DNA of 64,000 nt from Phycisphaerae bacterium (GCA_027078365.1 JALWYQ010000010.1:1-64000); one strand, 5' to 3'. Positions 1 to 9,360 are shown, counted from the first letter of the stretch. The notes: generated from the letters alone by a model not told the origin. Translations and numbers: made by a program.

Positions 1-206
1 ATTATTAGGAGATATAAAAATCGTAAGTAAATCGTTCGTAAAACGCATCCTATAATTTAATATCTCTTTAAATCTGCGATTAGAGACAACTCTTTGTTTT
101 TTCTTTAATTTGTATCTAATCAAAACAGAAGCCCTATTATCTATAGTTATAAAAAAACATGTAAGTTCTACTCGACATTAAGACAACAAACATGCACAAA
201 GAAACA

Positions 207-1592
207 TTATTTGCCTATACAAAAGTTAGAGAATATTCGATCAAGCATCTGTTCATCTACACTCTTCTCTTGATCCAAATTGACAAGCGTTTCATAGGCA
301 TCTCGAAGGTATATGGAAGCAAGCTCATTGTTACCATTTAATATTTCTATCTTTGCATTTTTTACACATTCTACGGCGTGTATAGCCGCAGATCTATGCC
401 TCTGATTAACCGCCAATCTCTCTGTTCCACCAAGCTCTAATTCTCTAGAAACAAGTGCTTCGTTGATGGCATCACGTAAAACATCCAATCCACGTCCATC
501 TTTGGAACTAGTAACCAGAATAGAACCTGACAACATATTGCTTAACAACGATATTTTCTCAGAGAGCTCAGACGAAGTGAGTTTGTCGCATTTAGTTGCA
601 ACATATAGAATATTCTCTGCCCGTAATAGAGAAAGAATCCGAGTATCTTCTCGAAAATTAGAACTATCGATTGGCACACAAAAAACTGCAATAGTAGCCG
701 AGTTAATCGCCTCAATAGCCGCCTGTTGGGCAAGCTCATCTAAAATATCTACTTTGTTCTCAATGTTAATTCCGGCACAATCAAACATAACACAATCACC
801 GTTAGCCAAACTCACCTTAGCTGTGAGAATATCTCTTGTTGTAGCTACTTGCGATGAAACTATACTTCGATTAGCACCACTGATTGCATTTAACAGCGAA
901 CTCTTACCTGAATTTGGAGCGCCTACGAGACCAACACTAGGCAACGCAATCATCGCTTCATATCTTATACTACCATCAATGAGAGACTCTAAGGCTGTCA
1001 ATATCGTATCAATTCTTAAGCTAGCCTGCTCAGCAGTTATAAATAGAGTTTCTTCTTCACAAAAGTCTAACTCTGCCTCTAGCAAACTCATTAGATTAAT
1101 GAGATCTTCTCCTATCTGGATTATAATTCCAGATAGCTTACCTTCTAGAAGTTTCTGCGCAGCTTCTAATTGAAATCTATTACTACTAGAGACAATCTCT
1201 GCAACCGCTTCAGCACCAGAAAGGTCTATCTTGCCATTAAGGTATGCTCTTGCCGTAAATTCCCCTGGGGAGGCTAGTCTAACTTTTTCTGAGACTAAAG
1301 TTTCCAATATTAACTGCGCAGTACCTAACGAACAAAAAAGACTTAACTCAACAAGTAAATCTCCAGTGTACGAATTTAAAAACGGAAACACATACACTAC
1401 TGCATTAATTTGCATGCCGTGTACATTGACTTTACACTTAATGACGCAACGGCGGTTCTCTTCTAGATCTATGTTAATAAGGGAGCTTGTTATATTTACC
1501 GCTTCTGGACCACTGATGCGCAATAAGTGTCGTACTCCCGGCATTGAACCACTACTTATAGCAATTATAGTATCTTGCGTGTTGTACATCAT
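207..1592 (-). CDS. mnmE: tRNA modification GTPase MnmE (TrmE)
   Basis: MnmE with MnmG adds the carboxymethylaminomethyl group to wobble U34 of some tRNAs. The protein has the family layout: an N-terminal tetrahydrofolate-binding TrmE domain (SGMPGVRHLLRISG region), a helical domain, an inserted G domain (G1 GAPNSGKSS, G2 TTRD, G4 TKCD) and the C-terminal FCIGK box with the conserved cysteine. The length of about 461 aa is normal. The ORF track starts at a GTG; I prefer the ATG pair at 1592/1589, which matches the usual start just before DTIxAISS. The G3 stretch is divergent (DCAGINIEN instead of DTAGIR-type), yet DxxG is kept. It lies 50 bp behind the malic enzyme gene and is probably co-transcribed with it. 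Confidence 0.93.
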   Translation of the reverse strand: MMYNTQDTIIAISSGSMPGVRHLLRISGPEAVNITSSLINIDLEENRRCVIKCKVNVHGMQINAVVYVFPFLNSYTGDLLVELSLFCSLGTAQLILETLVSEKVRLASPGEFTARAYLNGKIDLSGAEAVAEIVSSSNRFQLEAAQKLLEGKLSGIIIQIGEDLINLMSLLEAELDFCEEETLFITAEQASLRIDTILTALESLIDGSIRYEAMIALPSVGLVGAPNSGKSSLLNAISGANRSIVSSQVATTRDILTAKVSLANGDCVMFDCAGINIENKVDILDELAQQAAIEAINSATIAVFCVPIDSSNFREDTRILSLLRAENILYVATKCDKLTSSELSEKISLLSNMLSGSILVTSSKDGRGLDVLRDAINEALVSRELELGGTERLAVNQRHRSAAIHAVECVKNAKIEILNGNNELASIYLRDAYETLVNLDQEKSVDEQMLDRIFSNFCIGK

Positions 1593-1642
1593 ATTGTTTA
1601 TATACACCAGTTCTGTTTTGGTTTGTAAGTCTTATAGAAAGA

Positions 1643-3019
1643 TCAACCTTCTGTGGCGGCAGCCTGAACAGCTTTAGAGACACTAAGATGAACTTTGGCA
1701 TCAAGCATATCAGGCAAAAGGTTTCCATCTGTAGCCAACTCTGCAAGTGTATTTGAAGCTGCAAGTTGCATCTTAGCAGTTATTTCTTTTGCACGTGCAT
1801 CAAGAGCTCCTCTAAATATTCCAGGAAAAGCCAAAGCATTATTAATTGTCCTACCATCAGCAGTAACTTTAGCTCCAGCAGCCGATGCATCTTCAACTGA
1901 TATTTCACCCACTGGATTACTCAATGGAAAGACAATAGCATCTTCAGCCATACTTCTAATCATTTCTTTACTAACAAGATTAGCTCTAGCAACACCGATA
2001 AAAATATCTCTCTCCTTAAATCCTTCTTCAAGCGAACCAGTAATACCATCTTTATTTGTCACATATGCTAGTTTTTCAAGATATGGATTCATATCTTTTC
2101 GACCTTTATAGATAGCCCCATCTGCATCGTAAACAACGATATCTTTGAGTCCAAACTCCAGAAGGATTTTAGTAATTGCATACCCTGCTGCACCAGCACC
2201 AATGATTATAGCCCTAGATTCTGATGCTTCTTTATTAACTTGCCTTAGGGCATTTATTAAGGCAGCAAGAACCACCGTTGCAGTTGCATGCTGGTCGTCA
2301 TGAAACACTGGAATGTTAAGTTTTTCTCGAAGCTTTTCTTCAATTTCGAAACATGCTGGCGCTGCAATATCTTCAAGCTGTATAGCACCAAAAGTATGTG
2401 CCATTAAAGAAATATGATTGACAATCTCGTCTGGAACCTTTGTATCTAAGACGATAGGGACACCACTAATTCCTACAAACTCTGCAAAAATAGCAGCCTT
2501 TCCCTCCATTACAGGTAATGCTGCACTCGCACCAACATCACCTAAGCCAAGAACTGCTGTGCCATCTGAAACAATCGCAACTCGATCACAAATTCCAGTC
2601 AGATCCCAAGCAACACTAGGATCATCAACTATTTTTTTACATACTGAAGCGACACCAGGGGTATAAACTTTACGTAAATCAGTAAGACTCTTAATAGCCA
2701 TCCTGCTTTTTGTCTCTATTGTTCCACGTCGGTGAGACTCCAAGACTTCATCAACGACATCTATAACTCTTAGTCCCTCTATAGCATTAATCTTTGGAAT
2801 TATAATCTCTATATCATCAGACTTCTGACAGTAAATTGTAATATCTCTAAATTTATTGATAGAGTCGACTCCTACAGACTCTATTTTATCTAATTGGGCA
2901 TTAACCTCTGCTATGACTGCAATTAGAGACGATAACTTACCCGGCTTATCTACAATCTCACATCTCAATGTGAAAATATTTGTTGATTTATATCTCTCTT
3001 GAAGACTCTTCTCATACAT
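1643..3019 (-). CDS. NAD(P)-dependent malic enzyme with N-terminal ACT domain
   Basis: Oxidative decarboxylation of malate to pyruvate and CO2. Residues about 15-85 form an ACT domain (FTLRCEIVDKPGKLSSLIAV), the usual amino-acid- or effector-binding module. The short-type malic enzyme follows: YTPGVASVC, the malate-binding DTKVPDEIV region, FHDDQHATA, and the dinucleotide fold GAGAAGYAI. The track start is TTG at 3034; an ATG at 3019 (MYEKSLQERY) is more likely. The ACT domain suggests allosteric control by a metabolite not identifiable here. Cofactor preference (NAD or NADP) cannot be read with confidence. Confidence 0.9.
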   Translation of the reverse strand: MYEKSLQERYKSTNIFTLRCEIVDKPGKLSSLIAVIAEVNAQLDKIESVGVDSINKFRDITIYCQKSDDIEIIIPKINAIEGLRVIDVVDEVLESHRRGTIETKSRMAIKSLTDLRKVYTPGVASVCKKIVDDPSVAWDLTGICDRVAIVSDGTAVLGLGDVGASAALPVMEGKAAIFAEFVGISGVPIVLDTKVPDEIVNHISLMAHTFGAIQLEDIAAPACFEIEEKLREKLNIPVFHDDQHATATVVLAALINALRQVNKEASESRAIIIGAGAAGYAITKILLEFGLKDIVVYDADGAIYKGRKDMNPYLEKLAYVTNKDGITGSLEEGFKERDIFIGVARANLVSKEMIRSMAEDAIVFPLSNPVGEISVEDASAAGAKVTADGRTINNALAFPGIFRGALDARAKEITAKMQLAASNTLAELATDGNLLPDMLDAKVHLSVSKAVQAAATEG

Positions 3020-3068
3020 ATAGAATCCTAACAATTCAATTAATTGTAATTTTTAATTATAAGATAGC

Positions 3069-3602
3069 CTACATATCAAATAAAGGCGTCTCAAAACTTC
3101 CATTCTTTTCAAGCATTAATTGTCGTTTAGCAACAAACTTATTACTAACACCACACTCCTTAGAAATGCTTCTGTGATCCTTATACTCAAGAAGCATCTT
3201 ATCAACCTTGCCACACATAAGATTTTCGTGAGCCCTACGTTTCCTATCATTTCGACGCAATTCCTCTCGCCAGAAAGCTAGTTCTTTCTGGTAGAGTTTA
3301 TCATCAAGATATCTCTGCCGTCTCGTTCTTTCCTTACTATAAATCTCAATCTGTCTAGGCGAGACAACTCCTATCTTAATACAATCATCACTTCCACTAC
3401 CCAAATATGTTAGCCTTACTTCACCCAGTTTAGTTACCACAAGAATAGACTCATCGCGATTTATGCTTAAAACAGTTTCTCTAACGTTATCCTTATCCAG
3501 ACTTGACAACAATTGTCTATTATTTGTAATCTTACGTGATAAGCTAACGCCCAAGACCACAAACCAGATGAGAATCAACAATATCGCAACTAATGCAGTC
3601 AA
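3069..3602 (-). CDS. Membrane-anchored protein with C-terminal ParB-like HTH, function unknown
   Basis: Not recognised as a named family. Residues 2-20 form one transmembrane helix (ALVAILLILIWFVVLGV) followed by a positive stop (SRK), so the body is probably cytoplasmic. Residues 85-130 are a very basic, helical, arginine-rich segment. Residues about 141-166 (HRSISKECGVSNKFVAKRQ) look like the helix-turn-helix of ParB-type or plasmid/phage regulators. The start is TTG; no in-frame ATG lies before the membrane helix. It is transcribed divergently from the cyclophilin gene. It could be a membrane-tethered DNA-binding protein, but that rests on one motif. Confidence 0.55.
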   Translation of the reverse strand: MTALVAILLILIWFVVLGVSLSRKITNNRQLLSSLDKDNVRETVLSINRDESILVVTKLGEVRLTYLGSGSDDCIKIGVVSPRQIEIYSKERTRRQRYLDDKLYQKELAFWREELRRNDRKRRAHENLMCGKVDKMLLEYKDHRSISKECGVSNKFVAKRQLMLEKNGSFETPLFDM

Positions 3603-3763
3603 TACTAAAATCCCGAAATAACTGTAGATAAAGCGGCATTTTACCCCATACAGTGTGTTTTACAAGTAAAATCGCCATATCGCAAAACGAGGCAGATTCA
3701 TCTCGTAATCAAGACCGAACAGATTAATATGTTCGAAATTAAAATTAAATAAAGGAATTGGCA

Positions 3764-4495
3764 ATGAAGAAACAAATAATCATAGTGTTACTACTAGTAC
3801 TAATTAGCATATCTACAGCTAAAAATCCACAAGTAACTATCTTACTCAAGGCAGCGGGAGAAGACCCCAATACACTCGTAGATTTTGGCTCTATAGTTGT
3901 AGAATTGTATAAAGACGAAGCACCCATAACCACAGAAAATTTCGTAAGATATGTCCAAGATGGATTCTATGATGGACTAATTTTCCATAGGGTAATCAAG
4001 AACTTTGTAATTCAGGGTGGTGGCTATGACAGATACCTCAATAGGAGAACAACTCGATCTCCTATAGCTAACGAGAGCTTCAACGGCCTGAAGAATGAAC
4101 GTGGCACAATCTCTATGGCCAGAACATCATCGCCAGACTCGGCTACATCTGAATTTTTCATAAATCTAATAGATAACTACAATCTAGATTTTTTCAGTCC
4201 TGTATACGACAGCAACAATCAAGCATACAGCAAATACGGATACTGTGTCTTCGGCAGAGTTATCGCCGGAATGGATATTGTTGATGCGATAGCAGCATTA
4301 GAAACTGATGAATACGACCGACCTGTGACAGACATAGTAATTAACCATGCATACATAAGCCAAACTAGCCCTGTTTGCGCAGAAAAAATCATTGGAGACA
4401 TCAATGGTGATTGCATTGTTGACCTATCTGATATATCCTTATTAGCCATGAATTGGCTAGAATGCAATTCCGTCACAGACGATTGCAACAATTGA
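3764..4495 (+). CDS. Secreted cyclophilin-type peptidyl-prolyl isomerase with C-terminal dockerin-like repeat
   Basis: Prolyl isomerase acting outside the cytoplasm. A signal peptide (KKQIIIVLLLVLISISTA) is followed by a cyclophilin domain with the active-site signatures FHRVIKNFVIQGG and ISMARTSSPDSATSEFF. The last 30 residues carry a single EF-hand/dockerin type I half, GDINGDCIVDLSDISLLAMNW. True dockerins have two such repeats, so this is more likely the C-terminal tag often seen on secreted proteins of Phycisphaerae than a cellulosome dockerin. The start is the ATG at 3764, seven bases after AAAGGA; the TTG given by the track lies within the gap between that site and the ATG. Confidence 0.9.
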   Translation: MKKQIIIVLLLVLISISTAKNPQVTILLKAAGEDPNTLVDFGSIVVELYKDEAPITTENFVRYVQDGFYDGLIFHRVIKNFVIQGGGYDRYLNRRTTRSPIANESFNGLKNERGTISMARTSSPDSATSEFFINLIDNYNLDFFSPVYDSNNQAYSKYGYCVFGRVIAGMDIVDAIAALETDEYDRPVTDIVINHAYISQTSPVCAEKIIGDINGDCIVDLSDISLLAMNWLECNSVTDDCNN

Positions 4496-4537
4496 GCCTA
4501 ATTCGTTTATCTCAGATAATGGAGTAGAATAAATACA

Positions 4538-6385
4538 ATGTCCCAAAGACATCACAAGATCATATTTCAACCATACGGTATAGTTTCTTATGTTCCCAAA
4601 GGCACAAAGGCAATCGAAGCCATCTCACAGATTGGATTAGACATAAACGCTCCCTGTGGAGGCGCTGGAACATGCGGAAAATGCAGAATAAAAGTTTCTC
4701 CAGATCCTACACCACCAAGCACTCTAGAAATTAACACTATAAGCAAAGAGGAACTCAAAAAGGGCTGGAGACTTGCCTGTCAGTATATATTAAATAGCGA
4801 CGCTATTATAGAAATACCTGCAACGTCTAATACCACATCAGAGCAGAAGATCCTAATTCACTCAATCATGAATAAAGATCAAGTAATGTTACCCTCTGTA
4901 TGTAAAAAATTCGTAAAGCTAACTCCTCCCTCCCTAGAAGATAACCGTAGCGATCTTGATCGATTGTATGATGAAATTGGCAAATACAAGACGAGCCTGA
5001 AACTACTTAGAAATATCCCTAGTAGATTACGCAGCAACAACTACGAATGTACTGCCGTAATATCTGATGAGACATTAATAGATCTTGAACCAGGAGACAC
5101 CTCTAATAAATGCTATGGAGTTGCATTTGATATAGGTACTACTACAGTAGCCGGGACACTATTAGATCTATCTAATGGCAAAGAACTTGATGTCTGTGCT
5201 AAGGTTAACCCCCAAGTTACTTATGGGGATGATGTCCTAAGTAGAATAGAATATTGTTCTAATGGTAAAGATGCTCTAAAAACTTTGCATAATTCCATAG
5301 TAAACTGTATTAGCGACATTATCGCTATCCTATGCAATAATACCGGCATAAGCAAAGACAACATATATGAAGTTGATATTGCTGGCAATACCACAATGGA
5401 ACATATATTTAGTGGGATAGATCCTACATCGCTTGGCCAATTACCATTCACTTCTACGTTCACGGAGAATCTCACACTTAATGTGGACGATATATCGCTT
5501 CCGATAAATCCGCAGGGTCGAATCTACATATTCCCTATTATAGGAGGATTCGTTGGCGGTGACACTACTGCCTGTATACTCACCAGCAAGATGTATAATA
5601 CCAAGGAAACTACCCTTTTAATAGATATTGGAACCAACGGAGAGATAGTTCTGGCGCATAATGGCGAGCTTCTAGCGGCATCAACAGCCGCAGGACCGGC
5701 GCTTGAAGGGGCTCGAATATCCTGCGGAATGAGAGCAACTATTGGCGCTATTGAAAAGGTTTCCTTCGAAGGTAATGATATTGAATTCAGTGTGATTGGT
5801 GATGTTGAACCTGTTGGGATCTGTGGTTCAGCATTAATAGATATTGTAGCCAATCTAATTAACATAGGAATTATCGATTCATCAGGTAGTTTTTCATCAG
5901 AAGAAAATCTCGACAAAATACCTCAGAATCTCAGAAATCGACTATTAACTAACGAAAAAGGACAAAAAGAATTTATATTGGTTGAAAAAGTCAAGGGTAA
6001 TAATATTTCTTTAACCCAAAAGGATGTAAGAGAACTACAACTCGCAGTCGGAGCGATTCGTGCAGGGATAGCGATCTTGCTTAAAAAAGTTAATATAACC
6101 ACTAATGATATAGACAAAATATTAATGGCTGGTGGATTTGGAAACTTTATAAGGCGTAGCAACGCCCAGCAAATTGGACTATTACCTTACACTAAAAATA
6201 ATAACATTATTCACTACATAGGAAATGCATCTTTAGCCGGAGCCAAATTAGCGATGTTAAATGCAGATTCTAAAAAACAAGCAAACAATATTGCTAAGAA
6301 AACCAAACATTTGGAACTTTCTCTAAACAATGATTTTCAAATGGAATTTGCTTCCGCCATGCTCTTCCCTGAAACGCTACATTAG
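4538..6385 (+). CDS. RACo-type corrinoid protein reductive activator (2Fe-2S + DUF4445/ASKHA)
   Basis: ATP-dependent activators of this family reduce inactive Co(II) corrinoid proteins back to Co(I). The N-terminus is a plant-type 2Fe-2S ferredoxin domain with C40-x5-C46-x2-C49 and C81 (APCGGAGTCGKC, RLAC). A linker follows, and from about residue 195 comes an ASKHA-fold ATPase (FDIGTTTVAGTL, DIGTNGEIVL, AGGFGNFI). The length of 615 aa is usual for the family. No corrinoid protein or methyltransferase lies beside it, so its partner must be encoded elsewhere. It starts 42 bp after the cyclophilin gene and may share its transcript, though no functional link is evident. Confidence 0.88.
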   Translation: MSQRHHKIIFQPYGIVSYVPKGTKAIEAISQIGLDINAPCGGAGTCGKCRIKVSPDPTPPSTLEINTISKEELKKGWRLACQYILNSDAIIEIPATSNTTSEQKILIHSIMNKDQVMLPSVCKKFVKLTPPSLEDNRSDLDRLYDEIGKYKTSLKLLRNIPSRLRSNNYECTAVISDETLIDLEPGDTSNKCYGVAFDIGTTTVAGTLLDLSNGKELDVCAKVNPQVTYGDDVLSRIEYCSNGKDALKTLHNSIVNCISDIIAILCNNTGISKDNIYEVDIAGNTTMEHIFSGIDPTSLGQLPFTSTFTENLTLNVDDISLPINPQGRIYIFPIIGGFVGGDTTACILTSKMYNTKETTLLIDIGTNGEIVLAHNGELLAASTAAGPALEGARISCGMRATIGAIEKVSFEGNDIEFSVIGDVEPVGICGSALIDIVANLINIGIIDSSGSFSSEENLDKIPQNLRNRLLTNEKGQKEFILVEKVKGNNISLTQKDVRELQLAVGAIRAGIAILLKKVNITTNDIDKILMAGGFGNFIRRSNAQQIGLLPYTKNNNIIHYIGNASLAGAKLAMLNADSKKQANNIAKKTKHLELSLNNDFQMEFASAMLFPETLH

Positions 6386-6465
6386 CTAATACAAACACTA
6401 GAAAAGACACATTAATCCATCCTCATATAAATAAAATTCTGTCGATATCGTGCTCCCTATGACAT

Positions 6466-6496
6466 AAAAAAAGGCCAGAGAAATCAATCTCTGGCC
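6466..6496 (-). terminator. Rho-independent terminator of the pseudopilin gene
   Basis: Perfect 8-bp stem GGCCAGAG/CTCTGGCC with an 8-base loop. On the minus strand it is followed by seven T and then ATG. It sits 20 bp after the pseudopilin stop codon. Confidence 0.85.
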
Positions 6497-6516
6497 CTGA
6501 AATATAACATACTCTA

Positions 6517-6972
6517 TTAATATTTCACGAGGTCAGCATCCGCAACACCATCAATAATATCCGCATAGAATTGCTCTTCAGTTGTGTCAAAATACCAACC
6601 AGCATCTCCGCCACCTAGATCATCTGTACCGGCCCCTGTAGCCACTGTTCTAAGAGAATTGAAAGGATTCTTAGGGAATTTCTGGAGATAAGGGCCATAG
6701 GCGCCATTTGGATCAAGATCACCAGAAATATTAGTTTTCTTTGTTAACGCTTCAACAAAAGATGCTCCACCTTCTCCAGGGTATTGATCGTTATGTTGTA
6801 TCTTATAAAGTTGAATTTGCGAACGAACTGCTTGGAGGTTACTTTGCACACTAGAAACTCTAGCTTCTGTAGAAGCAGAACTAAACTGAGGAATAACTAT
6901 CGCGGCCAAAATACCCAAAATTACAACAACGATCAAAATTTCAACAAGTGTAAAACCTTTTTTAGCTTTCAT
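6517..6972 (-). CDS. Type II secretion / type IV pilus pseudopilin (GspG-like)
   Basis: A prepilin with the N-methylation/cleavage signature KKGFTLVEILIVVVILGILAA, including Glu at +5 of the mature protein. The C-terminal part is short and glycine-rich (GAYGPYLQKFPKNPFNS, GGGDAGWYFD), matching the GspG / planctomycete pseudopilin pattern. The track starts at 7005, but the ATG at 6972 has AAAGGA seven bases upstream and gives the standard short leader MKAKKG. It is a single-gene transcript; the secretion machinery is not in this window. The leader RNA contains a small hairpin (GTCGCT/AGCGAC) that includes the rejected upstream ATG. Confidence 0.88.
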   Translation of the reverse strand: MKAKKGFTLVEILIVVVILGILAAIVIPQFSSASTEARVSSVQSNLQAVRSQIQLYKIQHNDQYPGEGGASFVEALTKKTNISGDLDPNGAYGPYLQKFPKNPFNSLRTVATGAGTDDLGGGDAGWYFDTTEEQFYADIIDGVADADLVKY

Positions 6973-7538
6973 ATTAATATCCTTTGTGTTGTACTCGTCG
7001 CTCATTTAAGCGACCTTCATTAATTTCCTAATTCACACTAAAACTATTGCACACTCGTGCAAAACAGAATGACATAATCGTCACAACACTATACCCCACA
7101 CGAATCTCCTTTTAATTTTCATGAGGTCCTAGCATCAGAATCTTCTTCAATTAGGATAATGACAACACTTTCGTTTTTGTTATCACGTACCAAAAACATA
7201 ATAAATATTTCTGCGGAAACAAAAAAAATATGATATTACAGCATAAATTTATCTTAGTCTGATAAAAACTCTCATATCTAGCTTTTCATGCAAACTCGCA
7301 AGAGAATATTATGTAAAAATAAAATTAACATCTACGGAGTGCTTATCCATCTAAATATAGTTCCTATAGTTTCCTCAGTGCAAATGATAGACAATGTTTT
7401 CTGGCATTCCAATATATGGCAAATTGCAATACCACAAACAACTATCCAACTATCAGCCTTTAAAATTGTGTACTACACAAATTTCATAAGGGCAACCTTT
7501 TGCTTTACTTTATTAATGATTTTACTATTATTTAACAC
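6973..7538. other. AT-rich divergent intergenic region
   Basis: It separates the pseudopilin and metXW genes and must hold both promoters. I see small hairpins at 6998-7014 and 7047-7062, but no SAM-riboswitch or T-box core and no convincing gene. The 84-aa ORF at 7288-7542 runs into metXW, is extremely AT-rich and has no family features. Confidence 0.6.
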
Positions 7539-9320
7539 ATGAGTACAACAAATGAAAAAACTGTAGGTATAGTAAAAACAAAATCTATAAGAGTTATTGG
7601 CCCAAACGAAACGTTTAAACTTCAATGCGGCAAAACATTAGCCCCTATTGATGTGGCCTATGAGACTTACGGCAGGCTAAATAAAGATGGATCTAATGCC
7701 ATATACATATGCCACGCGCTGACGGGAAATGCTCACGTTGCAGGATTCCACAGCAATGAAGACAAGAAGCCTGGATGGTGGGAAGACTTCGTTGGGCCAG
7801 GCAAAGCCATAGACACTGACAAGTTCTTTGTCGTATGTTCAAACTTTTTAGGTGGATGTTCTGGGACAACAGGACCTTGCGCTATTAATCCAGAGACCCA
7901 GAAACCGTATGGACTTGATTTCCCTGTTTACACAATATCAGATATGGTCAGGGTACAAAAACTATTGCTAGACAAGCTTGGCATTAAACATCTGCTCGCT
8001 GTAATCGGCGGATCCATGGGAGGTATGCACGCCCTTCAATGGACAATAGATTACCCCGACTTTATGGACGCTGCAATTGCAATTGCTACAACAACTAGAC
8101 TTAGTGTACAAGCAATAGCATTTGATGCTGTTGGGCGAAACGCAATATTAGTAGATCAGAAATTCAACAATGGCAATTATCGTCAAGGTCAAGAACCTGA
8201 TAGAGGGCTCAGTATTGCAAGGATGATTGGGCATATAACCTATCTGTCCGAAAAAGGAATGCGCGAAAAATTTGGTAGATCACTAAGAAACAAAGACAAC
8301 TATAGCTACAATTTTGATCCAGAGTTCAGTATAGAGACCTATCTTGATCATCAAGGGCAATCCTTTGTTGAACGATTTGATGCGAATTGCTACCTATACA
8401 TAACAAAGGCAATGGATTATTTTGACCTGTGCAAAGATTATGGTTCTCTAAAAGCAGCATTCGAAAAAACAAAGGCAAGGTTTTTGGTTGTAAGTTTCTC
8501 TAGCGATTGGCTATTTCCACCAGAACAAAGTGAAGAATTAGTAGATGCGCTTGTTGCTGATGGCAAAGACGTAAGTTATTGCAACATTGAGTCTCCATAT
8601 GGACACGACGCCTTTCTGTTAGAACCTGACAAACTAGGCGCAACGATGAAAGGTTTCTTGGAATCTCTGCACAACAGAGATTCCAATATAAATAACATTG
8701 CGAAAGAGGAAATGCCTCTCAGCGACAAAAAAGTTCGTATAGACTATGATCTTATTAGCTCACTAATAGAACCGAAAAGCCGTATTCTTGATGTAGGCTG
8801 TGGTAATGGGGAGCTATTATTGAAGTTAATGAGAGATAAATCCATAAGAGGCGAAGGAATTGAATTAGACCAAGGTCAAGTTACTCGTTGTATTTCACGT
8901 GGTCTATCTGTAATTCAGAGAGATATTGAACGGGGTCTAGAGCATTACGCAGACAACAGTTTTGATTATGTAATTCTCTCGCAAACAATGCAAACTCTCA
9001 AAAATCCTGAAAAGGTATTTAAAGAATTGTTACGCGTTGGCAAAAAAGTAATTGTTAGTTTCCCTAACTTTGCTTATTGGCGTTGCAGACTACAGCTATT
9101 CTTAAAAGGGAAAGCGCCAAGAACGAAACAAATGCCGTTTAAATGGTATGATTCACCAAACATACATTTTCTATCGATAGATGATTTCGATGAGTTTTGT
9201 GATGAATTAGGTGTAACAATTGAAGAAAAGATACCATTACAACGAACCGGAGCTAGTACTATCAACCTTTTGCCAAATCTTCTTGCTGAGCAAGCGATCT
9301 ACGTCACAAGCAAGAACTAG
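7539..9320 (+). CDS. metX: Fused homoserine O-acyltransferase MetX and methyltransferase-like MetW
   Basis: The first step of methionine synthesis from homoserine. Residues 1 to about 378 are an alpha/beta-hydrolase MetX with the nucleophile elbow GGSMGG (Ser about 159), the Asp motif SSDWLFPP and the His motif YGHDAF. From about residue 395 comes a complete MetW domain: SAM-fold DVGCGNGELL, IELDQGQV, YVILSQTMQTL, SFPNFAYWRCR and the QMPFKWYDSPNIHF block. In most bacteria metX and metW are separate neighbouring genes; here one reading frame encodes both. Acetyl versus succinyl donor specificity cannot be decided by eye. The ATG start is clear. Confidence 0.93.
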   Translation: MSTTNEKTVGIVKTKSIRVIGPNETFKLQCGKTLAPIDVAYETYGRLNKDGSNAIYICHALTGNAHVAGFHSNEDKKPGWWEDFVGPGKAIDTDKFFVVCSNFLGGCSGTTGPCAINPETQKPYGLDFPVYTISDMVRVQKLLLDKLGIKHLLAVIGGSMGGMHALQWTIDYPDFMDAAIAIATTTRLSVQAIAFDAVGRNAILVDQKFNNGNYRQGQEPDRGLSIARMIGHITYLSEKGMREKFGRSLRNKDNYSYNFDPEFSIETYLDHQGQSFVERFDANCYLYITKAMDYFDLCKDYGSLKAAFEKTKARFLVVSFSSDWLFPPEQSEELVDALVADGKDVSYCNIESPYGHDAFLLEPDKLGATMKGFLESLHNRDSNINNIAKEEMPLSDKKVRIDYDLISSLIEPKSRILDVGCGNGELLLKLMRDKSIRGEGIELDQGQVTRCISRGLSVIQRDIERGLEHYADNSFDYVILSQTMQTLKNPEKVFKELLRVGKKVIVSFPNFAYWRCRLQLFLKGKAPRTKQMPFKWYDSPNIHFLSIDDFDEFCDELGVTIEEKIPLQRTGASTINLLPNLLAEQAIYVTSKN

Positions 9321-9360
9321 ACAGCACAATTAGCATACTAATTAGCAAACCAAATCGCAT

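Noticed and set aside
463-1173. 236-aa plus-strand ORF
   Set aside because: Antisense shadow of mnmE, which has full family motifs.
6973-7538. Possible SAM or T-box riboswitch ahead of metXW
   Set aside because: None of the conserved core sequences of SAM or T-box riboswitches was found.
7288-7542. 84-aa plus-strand ORF before metXW
   Set aside because: Very AT-rich, no ribosome site, no family features, and it overlaps the metXW start; probably leader sequence.
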